Below are positions 36,461-47,575 of a stretch of DNA of 64,000 nt, in pieces. The stretch lies in NCBI RefSeq assembly GCF_020382885.2, contig NC_058514.1, positions 471,501-535,500 of the forward strand. Direction: 5' to 3'. The position numbers were made by a program, and so were the translations under genes. Source of the stretch: Scatophagus argus. Lineage: Eukaryota > Chordata > Actinopteri > Scatophagidae. Under the pieces are notes generated by a model. It was not told the origin of the DNA. It ran no database searches and worked only from the letters and a program-made list of their open reading frames with translations. How positions within the stretch are numbered: position 1 is the first letter of the stretch; each line of letters opens with the position of its first letter.

Positions 36461-38359
36461 TGTCGTCATCCGAGCTCCAGTCAAACGAACTCCACGGGCT
36501 TCTTAAAGGCGCAGGCAGCGTCAAACTGAGCCGGCAGGAAAAAAAAAACAAACAGCATAGAAAGTTCGGCACTGATTAGCTAAAGGCTAAGTGGCAGCAG
36601 GGGTGAAATATAACTGCGTTTATTTACTCAAGTAGTCCATAAAATGGTCGACTTGAGAACTCCACAACAGTGAAGCCAAATACGTGTACGCCCCCTGGTG
36701 GCTGGCTGCAGTACAGCTCATAAGCCCCTCCCCCTTTGTGTGAGCAGATGGGACATGTGCCAAACTGAAACCTCAAAGCACACGACAAAACGTCAAAACT
36801 TTGTTCCAAAGACGTTTTCTGTCATTTTAGGCAGTTCTTATCTCACTGATGTTTGTTCAAATGTTCATTTTTCTGATCAGTTTGGTTTTAATTAGTTCTT
36901 TTTTGCTATTAGGGGGGCTGAAACAGCATGACTGACTGCTGAATGCTGCTTCTGATTGGCTCTGACAGGTGTTTGGACAGGAACTACTGCACAGATAACA
37001 TCCAAATAACATCACCTGAATTTCGGCTTCACTGTTTCACCGGTTTTCCAGAGCTGAGGGGGCGAGCAACATAGTGAGTAGGCTACAGCCAAGAGGAGTA
37101 CACTCAACAATCAAAAATGCTCCTTAAATGTCAGGATTTGATACAAGATACGAGATTCTTTTCTTTGTCACTTCTGACAGTAAATAAAGAGTCTTTGGGT
37201 TTTCAGCTGTTGGTTGGACAAAAGAAGACAAAACATTGTGAAGAATCACTTCTCTGATTCAAATCAGATTCACTGTCACATGCTGTTTGTTCACTTTATC
37301 TGAAACACAGCAATCACTTCACTCTTCAGATGCACTTCACTACATTGCATGGGACTGCAGCTGCTGAGTGTCATGCAGTTTTTAACTTCCCTCCTGAACC
37401 TGCAGTTACTGGACAGCAGGCAGACTGAGGACAATGGGTGTGATGAAGGCCGAAGACAACTGAAAAGTTTTTCATACTGGAGCAATTAGCATGCATGGTT
37501 AACTCAGACTGATGAATGGGAATGAACTGATCAAAGCTCAGAGCTGGAAGACACCAACGTTAGGCTAATCGCAATAAAAGGCACCATATGAAAACATTTA
37601 CATCATGTTCAGAACGTAAAATAAATTCACATTCGAGAAAAATGTGCACAATTCATCATATGACACATATTTACATGTGGGCCATGATGATCGACGGGGA
37701 CCCCTGACTGCCACAGCGAAGTGTGAGTGACAGCAGAAACACCCGGAGCGTCCGTGAACCTCCTGGTATTGTGTTGTTGTTGTTGTTGTTGTTGTTGTTG
37801 TGAATCTGGTCGATGGAGCTGCTGTTTAGTTCACATTAGCTGCCCAGCTTTCCCACCACTGCTGCTGCTCATCTCAACAGTACTGGATCTCTGGATCTGA
37901 GCACAACATAACAACTTATCAGGTGTAACTGAGCTGCAACAGGAAGACTTTTATGTAAAAAAAAATCAGAAATAAAATGAAAAATAGTTCAGAATAGCGT
38001 GATAACAATTCTGTCAGTCATTTTAAAAGATACGAGCAGAACTACGATAAGACTAGTCTGTGTCTGCCTGTTTGCTCTCTGATTGTACACTGTACATTCT
38101 TTCAATTCAATAAAGGTTTATTGGGAAAAAACGCAGCGAGCAGAGGTGACGTAACCACGTTACGTCAACAGGAAACGCGATGTAAACACAGAAAAACAAC
38201 TTCGCACTCATCGTCTCGGTTAGTTTTCGGCTGTTAAGGCGGACTGAGTGTGCGTCTGTGCCGTCGCCGCCGTCTTTAGGCCGCGGTTTGTCTCTTCTCG
38301 GAGCTGTTAGCTGGCTGTGGCTAACCCGAGCAGCTGCCAGCACGGTAGCGTCCAACAAA
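36461..38359. other. Divergent dusp16-crebl2 intergenic region with (GTT)n
   Basis: Separates the two divergent candidate promoters. It contains (GTT)n at 37773-37801 and otherwise AT-rich sequence without recognised repeats. CpG density rises again from about 38150, marking the crebl2 promoter and 5' UTR (gccgtcgccgccgtctttag at about 38259). Confidence 0.5.
38150..38359 (+). promoter_or_regulatory. crebl2 promoter / 5' UTR (CpG-rich)
   Basis: CpG-dense sequence immediately before the crebl2 ATG, including gccgtcgccgccgtctttag and cgcggtttgtctcttctcgg-like stretches. No TATA box is obvious near it. The exact transcription start is not determinable from sequence alone. Confidence 0.5.
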
Positions 38360-39843
38360 ATGGATGATAACAAGGTAAGAGGCTGAAGGCTGCTCCGTGG
38401 TTAACGCAGCTAATCGAGTCAGTGTTAAGTCGGTCGGTGACTGCGTCGGTGATGAAGTTGGTAACCGTCCTCACGTCAGCTCGCTGCTGGGGCTCGGTGT
38501 GGCACAATGAACGCTAGCTAACTGTGACGCTAGCTGACTAGCTTGTAGCTTGTGAAGTCGAGTGTGCGAATGTCGCGGTTCAAACAGAAACACAGTTCAG
38601 TGTTAGCTGCTTCGGGTTCCTCCACAGGACACGCACGACATACCGCGTGGCCTGTTCATAAGGTACACCTGGCACACGTAAAACCAGAGCAGATCTCAGG
38701 TCTGTTTGACTCGGGTTAAGGCGTCCGGCCTTCCACTCATTTGCTCCTTTTAAATGGAGTGAATTACAGAAGATTTGAGTGATGAGGTTAATCCCGCTTG
38801 ATCTTTACAGTTGTAATCTTTATGCTCAGCTGTTATTCTCCAGTCTGTGCTGTTTTGATCAGGTAATGGAACAGGTGGACTGACCTGAACAGGTGAGGGG
38901 ATGCAGTCATGACCCTCTGTGTCTGATGGAGGTGGATGTGATAGTTCGTTGAAACATGAGAAACTCAACCTGGTCAACACTGCATGAGCAGATCATAATG
39001 AATTCGACATGTGTTGACTCTGCGTTGTCAGATGGTGGCTGGTAAAGTGAAGAAACCTGGCAAACGAGGCCGCAAACCTGCTAAAATTGACCTGAAGGCC
39101 AAACTGGAGCGAAGCCGCCAGAGCGCGAGAGAGTGCAGAGCGAGGAAGAAGCTGAGGTACCAGTACTTGGAGGAGCTGGTTTCCAGTAAGGAGCGAGCCA
39201 TCTGTGCCCTGCGAGAGGAGCTGGAGATGGTAAAGACACATTTCACATATTAGTCAAACTGGAGGTTTTCTCTTACGTGTTTTGTCAAAACCGAATAAGA
39301 CAAACATGAGAAAAGTCTGTGACTGCACACTCAGGGCTGTTGTTAAATCAGAACGCTGGGACGAACTGTTGGACATTTTTGACTGAAATGATTAATCGGT
39401 CGTCTAAACAGTTGCAGACAAATTTTCTTTGGACTGACTAATTGATTAAGGGTGCGATCTTTGCAGCTCTGGCTGAGTTCAGCCTGCAGGTAACCTCCGC
39501 TGGTCTGATCCAGAGTGCGTTTGTTAATGACCCCACACTTTCTGTCAGGCTCCCCTAAGAAGCTGCACAGACGTGATTGTTAGTTCGTTTTATTTTTATC
39601 GGTCGCTAACAATTAAGTCGTCCCAGAAGGAGTCACACAAGCAGCTGCCGGTTCGAATTCTGAATCTGTGTTGTTTTTCTGCTGCAGTACAAGCAGTGGT
39701 GTTCAGCCATGGACCAGGGGAAGATCCCCTCAGAGATCAAAGCCTTGCTGACCGGAGACGACCAGAAAATGCCTCAAGGCGGCGGCAGCAACAAGACGTC
39801 CAAGAGCAACAAGAACAGCGTGAGCAGCAGCGGTCAGGGCTGA
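38360..39843 (+). CDS. crebl2: CREBL2, small bZIP CREB-like regulator
   Basis: CREBL2 is a short atypical bZIP protein that pairs with CREB and supports adipogenic and metabolic gene expression in the nucleus (family knowledge). Coding exons: 38360-38374 (MDDNK), 39032-39229 and 39688-39843; GT-AG junctions are in phase, giving 122 aa (human 120). Exon 2 encodes KRGRKPAKIDLKAKLERSRQ and then SARECRARKKLRYQYLEELV, the basic region and start of the leucine zipper (residues about 31-70). Exon 3 encodes KQWCSAMDQGKIPSEIKALL and a Ser/Gly/Asn-rich tail ending SSSGQG before TGA. It is divergent from dusp16, as in mammals. Confidence 0.98.
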
Positions 39844-40990
39844 AGCTGAGGACGGAGACGGAAGAGACGACGAAACAGCACAGAGTTCGTTAGTAGTCGC
39901 AGGATGACAACCTCCTTATTTTCTAACATGTAACCTTTGACACGTTAAGCTGCTCTTACATAGCTGATCCCTGATCAGTTTAAGCTTCAGCACACATTTT
40001 CATCTGTCTGTCCTCCATCAGTCGCTAATGAATCACCTCAAAATACTCACTTTATGAAATGACCCATCCTGAAAGTCGACCTGAACCCCCGTGTCTCTGT
40101 GGGGTTACGTTCGATCACCAGAAACAGGACGATGGGAAAACAAAATGAATTCTAGTGGAGGTTTGACTGCAGGTGGACTTTTGGTTGCTAAAGACGTGAA
40201 TAAACTGTGTTTGAGATGGTCGGGAATTTACAGTTTGGTGTTGGAAAAATGCTAACTGGTTCACTCAACAATAATCGTGCAAACCAAAACAAGTGACGTG
40301 AATTTTCCCAAAATAAAATCGAGATGAAGGTGACTTTCACTTCTTCGTGCTTGCAGTGAAAGTGCACCTGACAGGTTTCCCTCCCTGTTTGTGTGTCCAC
40401 AGCGTTTAAAAGGTTTACTTTTAAGGTTAGTCAGACTTTAGATTTTAGTACTTATTGTGATTCATCTGTCACGTTGTTAAATGTGTGTGGTTTCAGTTTA
40501 ATCTTGTTTTCCTGGCTTTTGCTGCCCTTCATGATGTATTTATACACATCTTAAATGTGACTGATTATGTCCAAACAGTAAGACGTCCTTCCTGTTGTAA
40601 CATTAAAGTAGAAATCACAAGAGGGAGGACAAAGAATCAAAATGTACAGCGATGAGGATGGATATATTTTTGTATTTGTATTTTGTACCTGCTCAGTTTG
40701 TTGGCTGTTTCAGCACAGCGAGTTGGACTTTACTTCCTGTCTGAGCCGACGGCTTCGTCAGGGTGAAACGGCAGCAGTGACAGCAGCTTCTCGTTCGCTT
40801 GTTTCATGTCTGACTGACATTTTTTAAGCTCTTTGGTTTTGTCAGCGATGTGACGAAAATGTGCGCACTTTGTTAAATTTGGAAGAAGCACTTTGTGATG
40901 ATTGTAGGCTGAGGCTTTGCTACAGAATCTGTCTGAAATGTTTCTCAAAGCAAATAAATAAAAGTGTTTAACTGATGCACGAGTCTCATT
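39844..40990 (+). other. crebl2 3' UTR with polyadenylation signals
   Basis: Downstream of the stop there is no other gene. ATTAAA at 40602-40607 and overlapping AATAAA copies at 40953-40962 are plausible alternative poly(A) signals, predicting 3' UTRs of about 0.8 and 1.1 kb. Confidence 0.5.
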
Positions 40991-43783
40991 AGCTGCTGTC
41001 GACCCCACTGGCGGCCACTAGAGGGAACCAACACTGCATGTTGAACAGGAAGCTGCTGCAATTTAACGTCACTCTGTAGTCAGACGATCGGATCGGTTGT
41101 CGATTGACGCCATTTAAGATATTTTAGCATTTTTATGACTAGTTTTTAGAGACATTTGCTGGTTGCTGCTTCTTGATTTGCTGCTTTTTTTCCTGTATGA
41201 CAGTAAATAAAGAGTGTTTGGGTTTTGGACGGTTTGTTGGACAAACGAAGCAACTTACAGACGTCACTTTGGACTTTTTGGCATTTTATAGACTAATCAA
41301 TTAATCATAAAAATCATACATCATTTTACCTGGACATCCAGTGATTGCTTTAATGAAACCTGCTGTGCTGCCATACAGACTGAGGAGCGTTTTGGTCATC
41401 AGCAAAGGCAGACTTCAGATTCAGTGGTAAAAAGAAGGAGCCTGTGGTTAAACATAGAAATGTATTAAACAGAAATCACATTGGGACAGCATGACTGGGC
41501 TTTTTTGTTAATTCACTAAATGATAAAACACTAAGCAATGTGTAAGCATCTCATGATTTAATAAAGCATGGACCTTCACAGACAGTTTCAGCACACAGTG
41601 TGTTTTACAAGCAGGTAAAGTGAGACAGGTGGGAATTCTCTTTGGACAGATGATCAGACTCTGGTGCTGCAGAAGCTTCATTAACCTGCAAAAATGTTCA
41701 TCCTCTTTAAAATAAGAGCATGTACATAATCTGATCGTTTTAACCTGTAAGACATTTGTGTGAAATGTTGTCATAATTAGTGCACACAAACATGTTCTGT
41801 GAGATCACTGTGACATTGGACCACCATCGTTCTGGAGTCCAAGTGGATACTGGAGCCAGTTTTGAAGAAACGCCCCCTCAAGGTGCACCTACCACCTTCA
41901 TGAGAAGGGACAGACAGACAAACAATCTGACAAGATCTTACTTTGTTGGCGAATCTACCACCACACTGAAAAGATGAAGAACCTGTTGAGTTTCATTCAT
42001 TTTGCCACGGTGGCGTGTCACGGTCGGTGGGCTCCTGCAGGCAGAAGGTTAATAGACCCTTGAAAAGATTGTGGCACAGCAGCATCAGAGTCTTACTGTT
42101 TTTATACCAAGTTCAAATGGGCACTAGAAGAAATCAACATCTAAGTAAAGTGATAAATACTACAAATGAGTTCCCACCTAAATCTTTTTTCATTGCCATT
42201 GACACCTAAGAGTTGAAGTCCTGAGAAGTCCTGTAATATATTTAAGAACATCTATGTGTGATTCAGCTGGTGAACTGGTGTTAGTAACCATCTGAAAAAG
42301 CTAGAAAAAGGCAAAGCTTGTTGTGTTTGGTGAAATGTTTTCCTCTGATAGTCAAACTGTAAAGCCACCGCTTGGCTGAAACTTTACATGTTGTGCACAC
42401 GACGTTTCTTTGCTACTTTATGGGGCTCGCTGTGAATGTGTATTTAATGAGAAACCTTATCAAGAAATTAGAAATGACGTTTTGTATGGTCATTTTTCTG
42501 CTATATTTCACACATGTAGCCAGCACGTACATAGCTAATTAGCTTGTTATGCTAGTTACTGAGTCCTTGAAGAACTCCTCTTTGTTGGCTTAAACATGCA
42601 GTTCAAAAATATCATGAATGCTTGGAAGCAAAAAATATGAAATAAAAAAGTACTGCAGTAAAATTGTTCCTAAACAGAAACTAAAATCCAAATCCAAAAT
42701 CAGCATTTAGCTTAGAAACCCAACTGCTGAGCCAATGCAGCCGAGAGGTCCTTACAAGGACAGAAACGGAGGCATAATTCTGCTATTGTATGATCTATGT
42801 GCAGATATTTGTCTCTGCTATATCTAATCTGACTGATGTGTTTAGGAGTCACTGGCTTCCCAAAGGGATGACATTCAGCTTTCCATGACATTTAAGAAAA
42901 CCTCTTGGAAGAAACAGTCTCCCAAACAGCAGCTAGCAGAGACACTTCTGCGCTCTACTGAGCCGAGAAGGTATTTTCCACTTTGCCTCCAGGTCGTGTC
43001 TGGTCGTGTTGCTTCTGTACTGGACCTCACGGTTTACATCTGAGGACACAATGCTGCCAAATCCATTAAGAACTCCAGAATTTTTAGGTGAATTTAAATG
43101 GTTTTAACAGGTTTCTTGATGTAATCTTGATGTTCAGCGGTCAGCAGAGCACACAACAGAATATGAAGCATTTTAAGTCAGCTGCATTGTTTAAAGAAAA
43201 TGAACTTTTACATCTGAAACCCTGAAAACTCCCGTTACTCTTTGCAACTCTACAGTGTCGGTTACTTAACATTACTCAGCTCAGTTAAACTGCACAAACT
43301 GCAGATTCAGGGCAGCGCACAACTACTCCTAATGCAGCAAAGCAGTGAGGTCAATGTTAGCATTAGGCTAGGAGCCACAACTAATGTTAGCTTCCACATA
43401 CATTACTGCAGATCTGATACATTTACAATAGATCACTGATAGATGGCCACAAACTATGATTAGCTGGCTAACAAACGACTCCATCAATACACAAAATCTG
43501 ATGCATCAAATCACGGCACAGAAATGAGTTCAAATCTGAAGTATAAAAACGGCTAACTGTTCACAACTGTTCAGAACCTCCAATATGGCTGCCCGAAGGT
43601 GTACATCAGAGAAAAAAAGCCCTTTATACAAACTGAACATGTCTGTGAGCTTTTGTCTTGGTTGAATACGTGGCTAACAGTTTCCAGCTAACTCACCTGC
43701 CAACTCTGACATTGTGCTGTTGAAGAATAAAGTGTCAAACCTCACTTTCGTATGTTCACAGTTTTTAAACTGTCCAAATTCAC
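40991..43783. other. crebl2-gpr19 convergent intergenic region
   Basis: Tail-to-tail interval that should include the gpr19 3' UTR at its right side. A diverged copy of the dispersed 'gagtccaagtgga...aatttgaagaaa' repeat lies at about 41825-41960. No coding similarity recognised. Confidence 0.45.
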
Positions 43784-45061
43784 TTAGACAAAAGTATTGG
43801 GAGGATTGGCATTAGTGGGCCAGGCTACCTTCTTTTCGTTTGCCTCTCGGTCAAATGTGTTGTAAACTGAGTCCTTTGAGATGGTCTTTGCTTGCACTGA
43901 GCCGTCCACCACCCCGACGTAGTTCTTTTTGGCCATCCGGGAGCTTGCAGTGATGGTGTATGCATTACTGCGGTAGCATTTCATGGATGACATGCAGAAG
44001 GTCTCCCTCATGCCCCTTCTGAAGTTTGCATTGTAGACAGAGTACAGGGTTGGCTTGGACGCCGTGGAGCTGAAGGAGATCCATGCGATGGCTGCGAAGA
44101 ACAGCAGCCCCTGCCTCGTGGGTCCATCAGACTCCTTCGGGTGCCACAGCTGGGCGATGAAGAAGGGTGTCCAGGTGAGGAAGAAAACCGAATTAAGCAT
44201 GAGAAACATCTTGATGGTCTTGACTTTAGTCCGTGGGACAATGTTCATTGTCCGGCGTACCGTGTGACCATCAGCGCTGATCCTCCAGATGTAGCGAACC
44301 ACCCGCTGGTAGAATGACATGATCAGTGCCACTGGGACCAGAAACCCAAACAGGAGATGAACTGCTGCATAAGCTATACTGCCCCAGCTGTCTGGAAGGA
44401 AAAAGTCACAGTGACTGTTGCCTGTAGATGTTGAACCATAGAAGAAGATGCAGGGTGACACAAAGGCTGCGTCAAACAGCCATGAGGCCAGGATCATCTT
44501 CTTCGCTTTCTCTCTGGATACCTTGAAGCTCAGAGGGTAGACGATCGTGTAGAAGCGGTCTACAGAGATGGAAAGCAGGACGTAGACCTGCACACCTGGG
44601 CAGAGGTGCTGCAGGTAGCGGACAGCCTTGCAGGCAGCGGTGCTCAGCGGCCATCCTCCTGAGGCGACCTGCAGGAGGATGAAGGGTGCGCAGCCCAGGC
44701 TCGTGAGCAGGTCTGCACAGGCCATAGACACCACAAAGTAGTTGGTGGTGGACTGAGTCCGTCGGCTCCGGTGGATGACCAGGCAAACAAGAGCATTTCC
44801 CAGGATGGAGACCAGCCAGAGAACCCCAAACACCAGGCCCAGGACGGCAACCTCGCCTGAAGTCAGCTCATAGGAGACGGAGGTCCTGTTCAGCTGGCAG
44901 GAGGACGAGTCCTCGAGGCTGCAGAGGGGAGTCGTGGGTGAGGTGGCCAGGACAGTGGAGTTTTCCCTCTCAGAAGAGTTAAATGACATCTGATAAGTGA
45001 ATGATGGAGAGTAAAGCGAGGGATTGACACCAACTGTGTTGGATGCCTGGGCATACACCAT
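43784..45061 (-). CDS. gpr19: GPR19, orphan class A G-protein-coupled receptor
   Basis: GPR19 is an orphan rhodopsin-family receptor of the plasma membrane, enriched in neural tissue in mammals (family knowledge). The coding region is a single exon of 425 aa (human 415). N-glycosylation sequons lie at residues 28, 34 and 58. Seven hydrophobic segments run from about residue 70 to 345; Cys144 and Cys218 fit the TM3-ECL2 disulphide. The DRY box is DRF (168-170), TM6 has LTWTPFF, and the NPxxY equivalent is SKPTLYSVYN. The intracellular tail holds FCMSSMKCYRSNAYTI and ends PTNANPPNTFV, matching the family. The start is ATG 45061 (MVYAQ): an upstream in-frame ATG at 45136 lies before a strong acceptor (tttctttgtctccacag, exon from 45087), so it is intronic. 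Confidence 0.97.
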   Translation of the reverse strand: MVYAQASNTVGVNPSLYSPSFTYQMSFNSSERENSTVLATSPTTPLCSLEDSSSCQLNRTSVSYELTSGEVAVLGLVFGVLWLVSILGNALVCLVIHRSRRTQSTTNYFVVSMACADLLTSLGCAPFILLQVASGGWPLSTAACKAVRYLQHLCPGVQVYVLLSISVDRFYTIVYPLSFKVSREKAKKMILASWLFDAAFVSPCIFFYGSTSTGNSHCDFFLPDSWGSIAYAAVHLLFGFLVPVALIMSFYQRVVRYIWRISADGHTVRRTMNIVPRTKVKTIKMFLMLNSVFFLTWTPFFIAQLWHPKESDGPTRQGLLFFAAIAWISFSSTASKPTLYSVYNANFRRGMRETFCMSSMKCYRSNAYTITASSRMAKKNYVGVVDGSVQAKTISKDSVYNTFDREANEKKVAWPTNANPPNTFV

Positions 45062-45087
45062 AGCTACGCTGCTGCACCAGAGAGGAG

Positions 45088-47269
45088 CTGTGGAGACAAA
45101 GAAACATCCACCTTTAGCACAATAACATGCAGACATACACAGCTAAAGGTGGATTTGGTGAGCAGAGGTTTTGGTTGTGGTTGGTGAGTCGGTAGGTCGG
45201 TCGGTTGGCAGTCAGTTGGTATGTAGGTAGGCTGGGCGGTAGGTGGAAGGGCAGGTTGTCAGATTGGTTAGTCAGTTAATTGGTGAGCTGGTATAAACAT
45301 GATGTTCTGTAATGCTTAAAGAGCCCTGGTAAGGATGCTCTACCGTTAGCGCTAACGAAGATAAGAATAAGATATATACAGGACTGATGGGGTCGTTTCT
45401 AATTAAGAAAGCCAACATCGCTGACAGCTACAGCAACACGCCTCAGCAAGCTGTCAAGGGCTTTTAGCAACGGAGGGAAGCGTCTAATGAAGACGTGGTT
45501 CCTCTTCTGAAATCGTCTGGGGAAACGTCAGCTCTCAAGAAACTGAACCGTTTGCACTTTTATTAATGTCCTAGCAATCAGAGTGATGCTTTGAAACACT
45601 GAATAATGTTTCCATTATGCCTGCACCTTTGAGCTTCACTTCAGCCTTTGTCTAAATATAACCACAGATATAACCACCTCTAACCCGTCGGCAGCAGCTA
45701 ATTCACAGCCTGTGCTGCCGGCTGATTTCATTAATCCTTCACAGGGATCCAGTTCAGCGTCTACTGAGATCCTGCTCCCCCCTCAGGTCGCCCATTAACG
45801 ATGTGAATAAGCCCAGAGGGAGAAGCTCCCTGTTTGTCACCGCCTTTGTGTTTACTTTGCTGGATTTCCCCCTTAGCAACCTCATCCATTCTGACTGATG
45901 ATGAGCAGGTGAAACCAGACGCACACTGGACTGGAGGAGAAGACTTGAGTTACATTCACAAACCAGAACAACACGAGCACACGTGAAAACAGTAAAGTAG
46001 GGCTAAAAGAGGAAAATGTTTGAAATGATAATACACTTAAAGCTGAAAGTCAATCAATAAATCAGTCAGTGCAAAATGAATTCTGACAATCTTCAAGATA
46101 TTTCCCTTCTGTTCTGTTTCTATTCACCTCTAAAGTGCAGCAAAATCTGTCCATTGCTGAAAGAAAATATTTTGTCTGACAGAGAAAATAATATTCAGCA
46201 AATATTGAATATTTCTGACAGCATCACAGGCTTTTGCTGCCAACGAGTACAGTTTCAGCCTGTCTAATTTTCCTCTAAAAGCAGTCAGAAAGCAGAAACT
46301 CTGCACCGACACTCTGCTGATGACCTCACACTCATTCATTACTGTTACAACAATTTAACTACCATTTCATGACTTGTGTTTCTAGCAGAATTTAAGCTCA
46401 TTTTAACTGGTTCATATGCTAATCAAGTCATCTTGTTTTTAATGTAAAATGAAATCAATTATTTTTCTGTCAATTAATTCAGATTGTTTCAAGTACCTTC
46501 AATTTGTACTGAAGTGCAGTATTAGATTACTGTTACATTGCACCCCTGTACTACATATATTACAGTACACTGTATGAAGAACCAGTAGGATGGTCGAGTC
46601 ATTTACTCGGTCTGTACACACAACACGTTTACAGCTTTGCAGTTTTTAATTCAACTAACTTAAAATCAGTTGAAACATCTTCGTGTCCGCAGACTCCCTT
46701 AAATCTGACCTGAGATCAGCTCAGAGTTAAACCCCTCATGGAAAAACACTGAGGACCAGCATCAGCTCCGTCAGCTCCATCAGCTCCCGAGTCCAACACT
46801 CGGCTGTCATTTGAATTCAAACATGAAGCATTTCAGGATCCTGTTTAATGGCCTCCACCACCACACTGCTGACGGACAGTACTTGAGTAAATGTACTTTT
46901 ACTGCACTCGTGTACCTGCCGGAAAACCTGAGATAAACAACACAGAAATGTTAAAGATGCACACATGTGGACGATAGAAACGACTCCATCTTACATTAGA
47001 GCCTCTCTGCTTCACGTCCTGCCTTCAACACACCGACTCCATCCTGCAGAAATCGGATGGAGATCAGACGAGCAGACGGCTGATGGAGGCCTGGGCGACA
47101 TGTCCGCTGCTGCGTCTCAGCCTCCGCGACGGGCGGCCGATGCGGGACGAGCAAAACCGTGAGAAACCACATGAAACACCGCGGAGGAAATAAGATGAAA
47201 GCAGCTTCTCAGTCCGCACACTGACGCGTGTTTCTGGGGTTCAGTGCTGCCTTTCAGAGGCGGACTCAC
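45088..47269. other. gpr19 leader intron (inferred)
   Basis: Between the gpr19 acceptor and the candidate leader exon. A short run of ggt/gtcggt-like simple sequence lies at 45180-45260. No coding similarity or recognised transposon. Confidence 0.4.
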
Positions 47270-47575
47270 CGCATCTCATCCGAGCATTAAGAAACGCTTC
47301 ATGTTGGTGTTTTTCCGTGATTCAGAGCAGCAGCAGCAGCAGGAGGAGGAGGAGGAGGAGGAGGAGGAGGAGGGGTCCGTGAAGGCAGCCTGGTCGTTCC
47401 AACTGTCTCTCTGACCACCCGTCTGTCGGTCTGTGTGTCGTCTCCACAGAGGTGCTGGAGGATGAAGCTGCAGCTGATGAAAAGGAGGATGAATGTTTTC
47501 TGACCAACAGGGGCGGGCAAAACTGCTCTGGGGCCCCAGGCTGAAAACCAGTCCCCCACGGCCACCATGCTTCAT
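47270..47575 (-). promoter_or_regulatory. Candidate gpr19 leader exon with triplet repeats
   Basis: The minus strand has a consensus donor (GAGATGCG|gtgagtcc, exon end 47270) that would splice to the gpr19 acceptor at 45087. The exon would contain (CTC)n and (CTG)n (plus-strand GAG at 47342-47372, CAG at 47327-47341). CpG-rich sequence extends on both sides (about 47090-47280). The transcription start and upper limit are guesses. Confidence 0.4.

Noticed and set aside
45062-45136. Upstream in-frame ATG extending GPR19 by 25 residues
   Set aside because: A strong polypyrimidine tract and CAG acceptor at 45088-45090 place this ATG in the intron; family proteins start MV-A near the chosen ATG.
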